From the NCBI GenBank assembly GCA_965249595.1, contig OZ252242.1, positions 1,302,001 to 1,366,000 of the forward strand: a stretch of 64,000 nucleotides of DNA, given 5' to 3'. This document shows, piece after piece, positions 18,213 through 26,170 of this stretch (the stretch's first letter is position 1; each line of letters starts with the position of its first letter). The notes under the pieces are model-generated. The model was not told the origin of the DNA and searched no databases. It saw only the letters and a program-made list of their open reading frames with translations. The stretch is from VXNJ01 sp965249595 (GTDB taxonomy: Bacteria > Chloroflexota > UBA11872 > VXNJ01). The translations under genes were made by a program, and so were the position numbers.

Positions 18213-19221
18213 GAAAATCAGGGCGTTATTCCTGATCGTGCTGCTGCTGTCGGCAATTGCGCTAGTCTCCTGCGGCGAGGAAGAAGAGAAGCCGAAAATC
18301 GTCTTTAGCGATTTGAATTGGACCAGCGCCTTGGTCCAAAACCGGGTCGCCCAGTACTTGGTTGAAGAGGGTTACGGGTACCCGACCGATGTGGTGTTTG
18401 GCGCAACGGTGTCCCTTTTTCAAGGGCTGCGCCGCGGAGACAGCAATGTGACCATGGAAGTTTGGCTGCCGAACCAGGCCGAGGTGTGGAACGAGGCCCT
18501 GGCGGCCGGTGAGGTAGTCCCGCTAGGGAAAAGCCTCGGTTCCGACTGGCAATCTTCATTTGTCGTGCCGTCGTATATCGCAGAGCAGTACCCCGACCTA
18601 AAGAGCATTGAAGACCTTAAAGATCCAAAGTTTCAGGAGCTTTTTGCTACGGCCGAAACCGACGGCAAAGCGAGGCTAGTTTCCTGCGTGATCGGCTGGT
18701 CGTGCGAGGAAGTAAACGCCCAACAAATTGAAGCTTACGGCCTTTCGGAATATGTCCACGTCGTAAATCCCGGTGATTCCGCGGCCGCCAATGCCGATCT
18801 TTACGGCGCCTATGCGAAGGGCGAGCCCTGGCTTGGATACCAGTGGGGCACCAACGATCCAGCCTTAAACCTCGACCTCGTGCGCCTTGAAGAGCCGCCT
18901 TACAGTGACGAGTGCTGGTTTACAACCAAGGCTTGCGGTTACCAGGATGCGGATGTGTTGGTTGCCGTCCACCCGGACTTGACGACTACCGCTGCGGACG
19001 TAGTTGCGATGCTGCGCAATTGGGATCTCAATATCGATCGCTTCAGAATAATTGCCAATTGGCAACAGGAAAACCCCGACGCCACCAACAACGATGCCGC
19101 TCTCTGGTGGCTAAATACAAATTCCGAAGTCTGGACTGGCTGGGTGACTGTAGATGCCGCCGCCGCAATCGAGGCGGCTCTCGAAGCGGGCAACATTCCG
19201 GGTGGTTGGCCAACCGAATAA
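18211..19221 (+). CDS. proX: Glycine betaine/proline ABC transporter substrate-binding lipoprotein
   Basis: A 336-residue periplasmic-type binding protein (ProX/OpuAC family) of the betaine/proline importer. The N-terminus MKIRALFLIVLLLSAIAL with the lipobox LVSC (Cys about residue 21) predicts a lipoprotein anchored outside the membrane. The mature part has DLNWTSALVQNRVAQYLVE, TMEVWLPNQ and GYQWGTNDP, typical of the family; aromatic residues of these blocks usually form the quaternary-amine cage. The ATG at 18211 begins a proper signal peptide; a longer in-frame start at 18190 would precede it with non-signal residues. The gene is intact but cut off from proVW by the insertion sequence, so it may depend on a new promoter. 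Confidence 0.93.
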   Translation: MKIRALFLIVLLLSAIALVSCGEEEEKPKIVFSDLNWTSALVQNRVAQYLVEEGYGYPTDVVFGATVSLFQGLRRGDSNVTMEVWLPNQAEVWNEALAAGEVVPLGKSLGSDWQSSFVVPSYIAEQYPDLKSIEDLKDPKFQELFATAETDGKARLVSCVIGWSCEEVNAQQIEAYGLSEYVHVVNPGDSAAANADLYGAYAKGEPWLGYQWGTNDPALNLDLVRLEEPPYSDECWFTTKACGYQDADVLVAVHPDLTTTAADVVAMLRNWDLNIDRFRIIANWQQENPDATNNDAALWWLNTNSEVWTGWVTVDAAAAIEAALEAGNIPGGWPTE

Positions 19222-19237
19222 GTGGCCATGAGCCGGC

Positions 19238-19276
19238 CTCGTTTGAGTTCGGGTTTTAAACCCGAACTCAAACGAG
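19238..19276. terminator. Perfect 19-base inverted repeat between convergent genes
   Basis: CTCGTTTGAGTTCGGGTTT (19238-19256) and its exact complement (19258-19276) are separated by one base. The repeat lies 17 bases after the proX stop and about 75 bases from the end of secG on the other strand, where a bidirectional transcript end is expected. No T-tract follows on either strand, so it is not a classical intrinsic terminator. It may act as a transcript-stabilising hairpin or a rho-assisted terminator. Confidence 0.6.
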
Positions 19277-19352
19277 AGAGCGATCGTCGCCGATGTCTTT
19301 GGCGAACCGTGGCCTTGCCTGATGTCTCGCCGGGACTTGCAATTTCGGCGAC

Positions 19353-19574
19353 CTAGGAAACTAGACGGACCACCAACACCGACACGATGAAGAACCCGAT
19401 GGCGCCGGCCACTGTAAACCGGTAGAGGACTAGGTCAAGCCCGCGGCGGGTTGCGCGAAAACTGTCCGATTGGCCAAAGGCCGATCCCAGTCCGCTGGAA
19501 GAATTCTGCATAAGTACGGCGCCGATAATCAGCAACGCCAACACAATTTGGACACCTTGTAATGCGGCGCTCAT
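19353..19574 (-). CDS. secG: Protein-export membrane protein SecG
   Basis: A 73-residue subunit of the SecYEG translocon that assists preprotein export. Two hydrophobic helices (about 8-25 and 50-70) flank the conserved cytoplasmic loop, seen here as MQNSSSGLGSAFGQSDSF, very close to the SecG consensus 'L.Q...GGGL...FGG'. The following R-TRRGLDL segment is also typical. Length is normal. It is the last gene before the inverted repeat shared with proX and lies 45 bases downstream of the four-carbon-acid kinase gene. Confidence 0.92.
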   Translation of the reverse strand: MSAALQGVQIVLALLIIGAVLMQNSSSGLGSAFGQSDSFRATRRGLDLVLYRFTVAGAIGFFIVSVLVVRLVS

Positions 19575-19619
19575 GACCGGCTAACCTCTTGCATTTGTCG
19601 TGTAATCGCGTGGCGAATT

Positions 19620-20840
19620 TTAGGTCTCTCGGAGGCGTAGCCAGGCGATTGCGTCATAGATCGCTGTCTCGTTGCCGAATCCACCGGCCTTGGTGACTAT
19701 CGGCAGTTCGTTGCCCATGCCGCCACCGATGAAGCCACCCGGGATTCCCGGCTGAACCTCGGCCGCAATCGTAATCGAACTGGCATTGAGGTGTTCAAGG
19801 GCGATCGCGGCAGTCTCGCCACCGGTAAGGACGAACCCGGTGCGACCGCCTGCAGAAGTCAACCCGCAAGTCAAGGTCCCGATCCAGCTGACCAAGCGGG
19901 CGACCGTCTGAGAGTTTAAATCTGCTCGTGTGTGCCCGGGATGGGCGATCCAAACTCCGCTGCTGGCCAGTTGTTCTCCCGCCGCCAACAGGGCGCGCCG
20001 GGCCGAACCGCGGCCGCTCAGCTGCGGTCGATAGGGGACCTGTCCCAACAAAGATGCGGCGACGTCAACCTGGCGGGCGGTCACCTGTGTAAACGACCCG
20101 GCGATGGCAACTACCCGCTTGGCGGCGGGCGGAATTGACGTGCTCAAGTTCATCGGCCGGGCTGGCTCAAGATGGTCGGCCAATCCGGCGGACCCGACTA
20201 CCAGGCGGTCAAGGTCGGCCAACGCGGCGGCTGCCGCGATCATGCTTAAATCACCGTCAGTTTCGGCATCGGGAACAATCACCTGCACGCCCTGGGCCGA
20301 GAGAGCCGCCAGCGTGCCGGCTAGGGCGTGATCGCCAGCGCGGACCTGCGCCAGCGGGACGTTGGCAATACTTAGCTGGCAGCCTCGGCGCAGCATGGTC
20401 ACAACATCGGAGTCGGTGACCGGATTGGTTGGGTCCTGGCCGAATTGTGTGCGGTGGACCTCGATGCCATCAACTAACAGGCGGCCGCCGACAACCGTTC
20501 GTCTCTGTTGCGGAAAGGCCGGATTTAATACGCAGGTTGGAGTTTGGCAGGCTGCAAAGACGGCATCGAGTTCACTTGCCACGTTGCCGCGCAGGGTGGA
20601 GTCGATCTTTTTAAAAATCCGCCGCGCCAGTGGCGCCGAGCCGCTGGCCAGGTCGAAGACCTTGGCCCGGGCTACCGCCGGTTCGTCGGCCCGCGAACGC
20701 GATGAGAGCACCAAAGTGCCGGCCGCGGCGCCGGCCGCCCCCAGCATCGAGAAAACGGTATGATGGCCACGTTTGGCGAAGCCAAGCCCCGCATCCATGG
20801 CGCCGGTGAAGTCGTCGGCAATTACCAACCAGTTGTACAT
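19620..20840 (-). CDS. Four-carbon acid sugar kinase family protein (DUF1537)
   Basis: A 406-residue ATP-dependent kinase of the OtnK/DtnK family, which phosphorylates D-threonate, D-erythronate or 3-oxo-tetronate. The N-terminal substrate domain shows ADDFTGAMDAG (from residue 8) and KKIDSTLRGN (about 77-86). The C-terminal nucleotide domain shows LTGGETAAIALE, then PGIPGG and VTKAGGFGN near the end. Length is typical. The usual partners (an oxo-tetronate-4-phosphate decarboxylase or PdxA-like dehydrogenase) are not adjacent. Its neighbour upstream is a fumarylacetoacetate hydrolase-family gene, which suggests sugar-acid breakdown. The exact substrate is not determinable. Confidence 0.85.
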   Translation of the reverse strand: MYNWLVIADDFTGAMDAGLGFAKRGHHTVFSMLGAAGAAAGTLVLSSRSRADEPAVARAKVFDLASGSAPLARRIFKKIDSTLRGNVASELDAVFAACQTPTCVLNPAFPQQRRTVVGGRLLVDGIEVHRTQFGQDPTNPVTDSDVVTMLRRGCQLSIANVPLAQVRAGDHALAGTLAALSAQGVQVIVPDAETDGDLSMIAAAAALADLDRLVVGSAGLADHLEPARPMNLSTSIPPAAKRVVAIAGSFTQVTARQVDVAASLLGQVPYRPQLSGRGSARRALLAAGEQLASSGVWIAHPGHTRADLNSQTVARLVSWIGTLTCGLTSAGGRTGFVLTGGETAAIALEHLNASSITIAAEVQPGIPGGFIGGGMGNELPIVTKAGGFGNETAIYDAIAWLRLRET

Positions 20841-20862
20841 GTGGGGTTGGGAAGAGTGAGGG

Positions 20863-21627
20863 TTACGACGCCGAGCGAACCGGATTTCTCAATACGCCGA
20901 CGCCTTCGATTTCGATATCGACAATGTCGCCATCTTCGATCCGGCCGACACCCTGCGGAGTACCAGTTGCGATCACGTCGCCCGGCAGCAAGGTCACCGT
21001 GCGCGAGGCATCGGCAACCAGGTTGGCGACATCAAAAATCAAATCGGAGGTGCGCGAATCCTGGCGAATTTGCCCATTGACCCGGGTGGACACCGCCAAG
21101 TCGGCCGGGTCTAGGTCGGTTTCAATCCAGGGCCCGAATGGAAAAAAGGTGTCGAATCCCTTGCCTCGGAACCATTGCGTTTCGCGGTGCTGCCAATCGC
21201 GGGCCGATACATCGTTGCCGCAGGTGTAGCCAAGTACGTAATCGAGGGCTTCGGCTTCGGACACGTTACGAGCTTGGCGACCAATCACGACGACCAATTC
21301 GCACTCGTGTTCGACGTGGTCGGAAATTGTGGGAAGTTCAATGGTTTGACCGGGATTGGCGACCGCGGTGAGCGGTTTGAGAAAGAACATCGGGAATTCG
21401 GGCAGCGGTGACCCGGTTTCGGCGGCGTGAGCGGCATAGTTGAGCCCGACGCAGATCACCTTTTGCGGGCAGGTCGGCGTCAGCAGGCTGATCGATGCGA
21501 GCGGCCCAGCCGGCGCCCCTATCGAGTTGTCACCGAACGGGTCGCCGAGCAACTCGAATACTTCACCCTGAGCGTTGAGAGTGCCCCAGGCGGGGCCGTC
21601 GGGCGTTCGATAGCGCAGGATTTTCAT
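20863..21627 (-). CDS. Fumarylacetoacetate hydrolase (FAH) family protein
   Basis: A 254-residue metal-dependent hydrolase, decarboxylase or isomerase acting on 2-oxo/acylpyruvate-type compounds. The FAH core starts at KVICVGLNYAAHA, with the metal site EHECELVVVIGR (E-x-E pattern) and GNDVSARDWQ, then GDVIATGTPQGVG near the C-terminus. The start at 21627 is fixed by a strong GGGAGG ribosome site 9 bases upstream, placed at the end of the upstream gene, and by the family opening MKILRYRTPDG. It begins 4 bases after the stop of the hydrolase-fold gene, implying one transcript. The role is probably in organic-acid or aromatic-derived acid breakdown. Confidence 0.88.
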   Translation of the reverse strand: MKILRYRTPDGPAWGTLNAQGEVFELLGDPFGDNSIGAPAGPLASISLLTPTCPQKVICVGLNYAAHAAETGSPLPEFPMFFLKPLTAVANPGQTIELPTISDHVEHECELVVVIGRQARNVSEAEALDYVLGYTCGNDVSARDWQHRETQWFRGKGFDTFFPFGPWIETDLDPADLAVSTRVNGQIRQDSRTSDLIFDVANLVADASRTVTLLPGDVIATGTPQGVGRIEDGDIVDIEIEGVGVLRNPVRSAS

Positions 21628-21631
21628 CAGA

Positions 21632-22426
21632 TTAGCCTCCCGTGAGGTCCCATGAATTGAGCAGTATGAGGCTGGCGTCGAGCGCATCGACGCCGGCTTG
21701 CAGGACCGGTAGGCTCCCGCTGCCGGCAATTTGGATGGTCGCCGAGTTCGGTATTGCCCCGGCCACGATGGCGGCGCCGGACTCCCGCGACGCTCCGGCA
21801 TCCGCGCCGGTCGCGACCAGGGTGCGGGCCGTTGTTTGCGGCAGCATGTCGATCAAATTGGTTTGAACCAATGACCGTGCCAAAGCCGCTGCGCACATCC
21901 GGTCGGCGGTCATCGCGGCGGCTGTGAGGGCCGGCAGCAAATCATCGTCGGCATCGGACCAAAGTTGTCGCTGCAGGAAATCGGCAACCAATGATTCCTG
22001 CCAGACCAGGTTGGCCAATTCGTCGGCGACGGCCCGGTCAGCGGCGTGGTCAATGGAAACTGGCATGGGGTTGAATAGGACCTGTTTGAACACCAGCGAT
22101 GGATAACGTGCGGCCAGGCTCATCGCCACGCTGGCGCCCCCATTGGCTCCAATTACGCTGCAGCGTTGCACGCCGATCGCGGCCAGGCAGGCTCTCAAGT
22201 CATCGGCCATGCCGTGGATGGTACATCCCTTGGTCTTCCTGTCGGTATCGCCGCAGCCGCGCAGATCGAATGCGATTACCCTGAAGGATTCGTCCAATCC
22301 CGGCAGAAATCCGTCCCAAAACCCACTGGAAGACAGCTGGGGGTGCAGCAGCACCACTTTGTGGATTCCATCCGGGTTCTGTTCACGGTAGCTGTAGCGG
22401 ACGCCGCGCCGGCGAACTTCAGGCAT
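21632..22426 (-). CDS. Alpha/beta-hydrolase fold protein without catalytic Ser and His
   Basis: A 264-residue alpha/beta-hydrolase fold protein. The scaffold is clear: VVLLHPQLSSSGFWDGFLPGL (oxyanion region), VIAFDLRGCGDTDR, and the nucleophile elbow VIGANGGAS. The elbow has Asn95 where the G-x-S-x-G serine should be, and the C-terminal GH-type block reads IAGSGSLPVL with Ser238 in place of the catalytic histidine. Asp209 of the triad remains. Both changes were read directly from the codons (AAT and AGC). It cannot be an ordinary serine hydrolase; it may be a binding or regulatory protein. The start at 22426 overlaps the hpt stop by 8 bases. Confidence 0.85.
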   Translation of the reverse strand: MPEVRRRGVRYSYREQNPDGIHKVVLLHPQLSSSGFWDGFLPGLDESFRVIAFDLRGCGDTDRKTKGCTIHGMADDLRACLAAIGVQRCSVIGANGGASVAMSLAARYPSLVFKQVLFNPMPVSIDHAADRAVADELANLVWQESLVADFLQRQLWSDADDDLLPALTAAAMTADRMCAAALARSLVQTNLIDMLPQTTARTLVATGADAGASRESGAAIVAGAIPNSATIQIAGSGSLPVLQAGVDALDASLILLNSWDLTGG

Positions 22427-22961
22427 GCTCGGGCGGATCCAAGGTGCCGATAAATGGCAGGTTGCGCCAGCGTTGATCGAGATCGAGCCCATAGCCGACC
22501 AGGTAGCCCGGCCCCGAATTGAATCCGGCGTAGTCAATCGGGCGGGTTTTAGCATCCTGCCCAATGCGTTCAATGAGACAGCAAACTCGCAGCGACTCGG
22601 GGTCGAGAGCTGAAAGATGGGCAACCGTCTGGTCAATCGTAAAAGCGGTATCGCGGATGTCGTCGATTACCAAGACGTGCCGGCCGGTGATCGGCCCGGT
22701 CAGGTTCAAGGTCTGCTCAAGGCGACCGGTTGACTGGCGTCCGAAATAGCTCTTTTGCGCCAGAAACTCGAGTTGGAGAGGAAATTCGAGCCGCCGCACC
22801 AGATCGGCGGCAAACATAAATGAGCCTTTTAAAAGCACTACTATTACCGGCTCCAACCCGGCCAGGTCGGTGGTTATCTCGTCGGCCAACCGGTCAATGG
22901 CATCGGAAATCTGCTGGGCCGAATAACGCAGCGTAACTTGCTGGAAATAGGCGTCGGCCAA
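22419..22961 (-). CDS. hpt: Hypoxanthine (guanine) phosphoribosyltransferase
   Basis: A 180-residue purine-salvage enzyme that joins hypoxanthine or guanine to PRPP in the cytoplasm. It has IVVLLKGSFMFAADLVR (the PPi loop region), the flexible loop around QKSYFG, the PRPP-binding motif VIDDIRDTAFTI, and KTRPIDYAGF followed by YLVGYGLDLDQRWRNLPFIG, the purine-stacking C-terminus typical of Hpt. The motif usually reads D-T-G-x-T; here Gly is Ala. In many bacteria hpt sits next to tilS and ftsH, which is not the case here. It overlaps the downstream hydrolase-fold gene by 8 bases. Confidence 0.92.
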   Translation of the reverse strand: MADAYFQQVTLRYSAQQISDAIDRLADEITTDLAGLEPVIVVLLKGSFMFAADLVRRLEFPLQLEFLAQKSYFGRQSTGRLEQTLNLTGPITGRHVLVIDDIRDTAFTIDQTVAHLSALDPESLRVCCLIERIGQDAKTRPIDYAGFNSGPGYLVGYGLDLDQRWRNLPFIGTLDPPEHA

Positions 22962-22966
22962 CTGCT

Positions 22967-23269
22967 TTAGCGCTTTTCGGGAGTGCGGTCGGCCAATTCA
23001 CCCCCCAGATTGTGGGTGAGGCTCTCAACCCAAGCCGCACCGCGTTCAAATCTGGAAACTGGGTCCACGACCTTTTCTTCGAGCACCGTCTCGATGCGTT
23101 CACCGATCTGATTGACTTTTCGGTGATTCTTCCTGAGCACGCGCCGCGTCAATGCAGTGGCTTCGATGATGGAAATACTGGCCAACACCGCCACCACGGC
23201 GAGGGCAATCAAAAGCACCAGTTGAAAAGCGACCAGGATCACAATTGCGATGCTGGCGGGGTCAGACAT
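22967..23269 (-). CDS. Small single-pass membrane protein, unknown function
   Basis: A 100-residue protein with one long N-terminal hydrophobic helix (about 5-33) followed by a charged, helical cytoplasmic tail ending TPEKR. No specific family is recognised; the architecture resembles DUF948-type proteins. It overlaps the next gene upstream at one base (23269) and ends 5 bases before hpt, so all are co-transcribed. It is one of three consecutive small membrane genes between hpt and the transglutaminase-fold gene. Confidence 0.7.
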   Translation of the reverse strand: MSDPASIAIVILVAFQLVLLIALAVVAVLASISIIEATALTRRVLRKNHRKVNQIGERIETVLEEKVVDPVSRFERGAAWVESLTHNLGGELADRTPEKR

Positions 23270-23478
23270 TAGCGTCTTCCACCGCGCCGGCGCCGGCCAA
23301 ATCTCGTCCGAATCGAGGATTCGGCCTCATTGGCCGCTTTTTCGGCGTTGTCTTTAAGCGCCGCCACGCGGGCGCCCACGTCGGACATCCCTTCGCCCTT
23401 CCGGAGGCCCAGCAATAGTGCCCCCAAAACATTACCTAGAACGAAGCCGACCAGGCCACCCAAAAGTGCATAGAACAT
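23269..23478 (-). CDS. YtxH-like small membrane protein
   Basis: A 69-residue protein with a glycine-rich membrane helix (FYALLGGLVGFVLGNVLGALLLGL) followed by an alpha-helical, Ala/Glu-rich stretch and a strongly basic tail of arginines (RFGRRRRGGRR). The plan matches the YtxH/general-stress family, though at this length a family claim is weak. The stop shares a base with the following gene's start. The basic tail may bind nucleic acid or acidic lipid head groups; this is inference. Confidence 0.65.
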   Translation of the reverse strand: MFYALLGGLVGFVLGNVLGALLLGLRKGEGMSDVGARVAALKDNAEKAANEAESSIRTRFGRRRRGGRR

Positions 23479-23492
23479 TGATCTTCACCGGT

Positions 23493-23774
23493 TCATTTCC
23501 GACGGACCAACAGGGCCAGGATTCGTTGGAGCACAGCGGTGGATAGAACTGAATTTAGCGCTGATCCAGCGCGTGATTCGGCGGTTACCGTCACCGCTGA
23601 CTCAACCGCCGAAGCGGTTTGCGTAAGCGAGTCGATGATCGGCAGCAATTCGCGACGCATCATGCGTACGAACCGCCACAGGACCGCCATCGTTACCAAG
23701 GCAGTCGTAGTCGACAGTACCGCTACGATCGCCAAGATGACGACCGAAGCGTCCCTAACTTCGCCGAGCGTCAA
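23493..23774 (-). CDS. DUF948-like membrane protein
   Basis: A 93-residue protein with an N-terminal hydrophobic helix (about 9-33) followed by a helical region with hydrophobic heptads (LLPIIDSLTQTASAVESAVTV), the usual pattern of DUF948 or methyl-accepting-like coiled-coil stubs. It starts with an ATGA overlap (4 bases) at the end of the transglutaminase-fold gene, which fixes the start and shows coupling. Function is unknown; a membrane-tethered scaffold is plausible. Confidence 0.65.
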   Translation of the reverse strand: MTLGEVRDASVVILAIVAVLSTTTALVTMAVLWRFVRMMRRELLPIIDSLTQTASAVESAVTVTAESRAGSALNSVLSTAVLQRILALLVRRK

Positions 23775-26167
23775 CCTTCCGGATCCAGTCCATTTCGTTT
23801 AATCCACCGGCGAAACACCAACTTCCAGAGCGCCGGTCGCAGCCTGTTCCAGGCTGCTTCCACTCGGTGCCTGTCCGCCGGGTTCAGGCTACCGGGGCCG
23901 TATATCGACCTTGAATACTGTTGGGCAATAATTTCAGGCGGGCGCCTACCAGGGGAGTCGGACCAAGCCCCGTCGGGGGTCTGAACCTCGATTGACCGAG
24001 CGATTTGCAAGGCCATCTCCATCGGGGTATGCGTCGCCGAGCGAGTATATCCGGCACGCTCGGCCAGGGCGAGCATGGACCCATAGATCGCTGCCGTGCG
24101 TGAGTCTGACGATTGCAACCGAGTTCGCAGCCAAAGCGTAAATGGCGCCAGGAGCCCCAAAGCGCCAATGGCGGCCGCTATTCCGATGACAATGGGCAAC
24201 AGGTCGCCTATTTGCCCGAACATGCGCTGCAGGAAGAATTGATCCTCGGGCGCCAGCTCCTCAAAGTCTTCGAACTCTAGGCTGTCCAGTAAGTCGGCAA
24301 AATCAATTTCTGAAGGGTTTTCGATACTGGGATTTGCGGCGCCCACGTCATCGGTGAGCAGGGCCGCCGGGGCGCGATAACCGGAAGGTTCAAAGGGGAC
24401 CCAGCCGTATCCGGAGAAGTAGACCTCGACCCAGGTGTGGGCTTCCTCCGCCCCGGCCACCCAAGCCACCGCCTCTTCGTCGAATAGACCGGTCACATAA
24501 CCGCTGGCCAATCGCGACGGAATTCCGTTGAGTCGCACCATAACTACCATCGCGCTGGCCCCATATTCGGCGTAACCGCGGCGGTATTCGAAGAGGTAGA
24601 GATCAACTATGTCGTCGCCCAATGAAGGAGGCGGCAGATCGATCGCAAATGGATAGCGACGAAGGAAAAATTCGATGCTTTGGGCCACATCGTAGTTGTT
24701 CTGGCCGGTGGAACCGAATCGAGCCGCCAATTCGCGGACGCGCTGCGTGGTGTCGGGCAACTGCAAATAACGATCGATCCAGTCGGGGTAATCGGTGGCT
24801 GCCGCGGCGAGTTGTTCCGCCGAGGCGGCCGGGATCGTTGATTCAGCCGAGTAGGCGATCCGCTGCCCCACCCGACGGGTGGCGCGGACGGTCGAAAAAT
24901 CGGTCAACTGGCCGTCGCTTGGGCTCTGGATGTAGTACGGCCGATTTACGGAAACGACATCGCCCGGCACGTAGAGGATTGAGGAGTCGGAGTTGTAAAT
25001 CTCAAAATTGGACTGCACCGCGATTCGCGCCGCGGCGACGGTTTCCGATACCCGCTCTCCGGGCCCCAAAGCGGTCAACAGATCGGAGGTGTTTTCCCAG
25101 CGATCGCCCAGAAAACGATCGAACACGGTCCCGCGCCAGTAATACGGTTGCGTGGCCTGGACGATAAGTGTTGCGCTACGCGAGAACGGCAGCGCCGCGC
25201 CTACCGAGAATCCCTGCTGGCCGGTCAGTCCCGAGATCGAGGACGGGTTCGAAACGCCTGAGAACAGTCGCGTGGTGGCCGCCTCAACATCGCTCCAACC
25301 ATCGCCCATATAGTTCCAAAAAGCTGTGGCCAACGGGTTGCCGGTCACCCGCGGCAAGAAAACCGAAGTAGACACGACTAGCGCGATCGCGACCAGTGAG
25401 AGCGCCGCCATATTTACCTGCAACTCCGGCGCGTATTCGGTGCGCTCGATGGCCCAACGCGAGGTCAGGGTGCGCAGATTGACCAACACCATCAATAGCA
25501 GTAAGGCCACGATGAACACCACGAACGGCATCCGTATGGGGCCCAAATAGGTCGTATTGACGGCAAGCGCAATGCCGGCCGGAGTCGCTGCCAATGCGGC
25601 CGATGCGGTTCGTGAAAGTGCCCAGGCGGCAAAAAAGCCCATCCCCCAGGCCGACAGGCTCATCCAGAAGACAAAAACCTCGTTATCGGCCGACGGGCTC
25701 AGGTTAAAGAGGGCCTCGAACCAATCGAGCAAGCGCAGATAAAGCTCGCTGGCAAATCCGGCGCTGGTGGCGATGGCACCGAGCAGGGGTTGCTGGCCGA
25801 CGGTTCTACCCTCAACGGCGTCGGTCAACCACGACCAGGTGCCGCCAACCATTTGGGTCAGCGACGGCCAAAATTCCGCCGGCCCGGGAAAAACTTCAGC
25901 TGCCACGACGAACGCCACGGCCGCTCCGCCGATCGCGCCGCCGGCCAGCAGCAGCCAATTGGGAGCCCCGGATCGGCAGGACAACATTGCCGCTGCCAGA
26001 CCCAGCACAGCCAGTGGATACATCACGTAGGTTTTTTCAACCCACCTCGCGTCATGGATCGCGTAAACGGCTGAAAGCACGACGACCAGGGCCAGGAACG
26101 TGGGCAGCCAATCGAGTCCGGCAATTCGCCCGCGGAGAGCCGGAAGGGTTGGAGAGAGAGTTGCCAC
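23771..26167 (-). CDS. TgpA-like transglutaminase-fold membrane protein lacking its nucleophile
   Basis: A 798-residue protein with the TgpA plan: a multi-pass N-terminal domain (about six helices within residues 15-280, DUF3488-like), a soluble extracytoplasmic transglutaminase-like core (~400-610), one more helix (~660-685) and a cytoplasmic DUF4129-like tail. The core is well preserved around GIPSRLASGYVTG and HTWVEVYFSGYGWVPFEPS. In the block RRGYAEYGASAMVV the catalytic Cys is Ala533 (codon GCC), His577 remains, and the third residue is Glu593 instead of Asp. It should therefore not form an acyl-enzyme. In most genomes the partners are a DUF58 protein and a MoxR ATPase; DUF58 is here, MoxR is not. 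Confidence 0.88.
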   Translation of the reverse strand: MATLSPTLPALRGRIAGLDWLPTFLALVVVLSAVYAIHDARWVEKTYVMYPLAVLGLAAAMLSCRSGAPNWLLLAGGAIGGAAVAFVVAAEVFPGPAEFWPSLTQMVGGTWSWLTDAVEGRTVGQQPLLGAIATSAGFASELYLRLLDWFEALFNLSPSADNEVFVFWMSLSAWGMGFFAAWALSRTASAALAATPAGIALAVNTTYLGPIRMPFVVFIVALLLLMVLVNLRTLTSRWAIERTEYAPELQVNMAALSLVAIALVVSTSVFLPRVTGNPLATAFWNYMGDGWSDVEAATTRLFSGVSNPSSISGLTGQQGFSVGAALPFSRSATLIVQATQPYYWRGTVFDRFLGDRWENTSDLLTALGPGERVSETVAAARIAVQSNFEIYNSDSSILYVPGDVVSVNRPYYIQSPSDGQLTDFSTVRATRRVGQRIAYSAESTIPAASAEQLAAAATDYPDWIDRYLQLPDTTQRVRELAARFGSTGQNNYDVAQSIEFFLRRYPFAIDLPPPSLGDDIVDLYLFEYRRGYAEYGASAMVVMVRLNGIPSRLASGYVTGLFDEEAVAWVAGAEEAHTWVEVYFSGYGWVPFEPSGYRAPAALLTDDVGAANPSIENPSEIDFADLLDSLEFEDFEELAPEDQFFLQRMFGQIGDLLPIVIGIAAAIGALGLLAPFTLWLRTRLQSSDSRTAAIYGSMLALAERAGYTRSATHTPMEMALQIARSIEVQTPDGAWSDSPGRRPPEIIAQQYSRSIYGPGSLNPADRHRVEAAWNRLRPALWKLVFRRWIKRNGLDPEG

Positions 26168-26170
26168 CTG

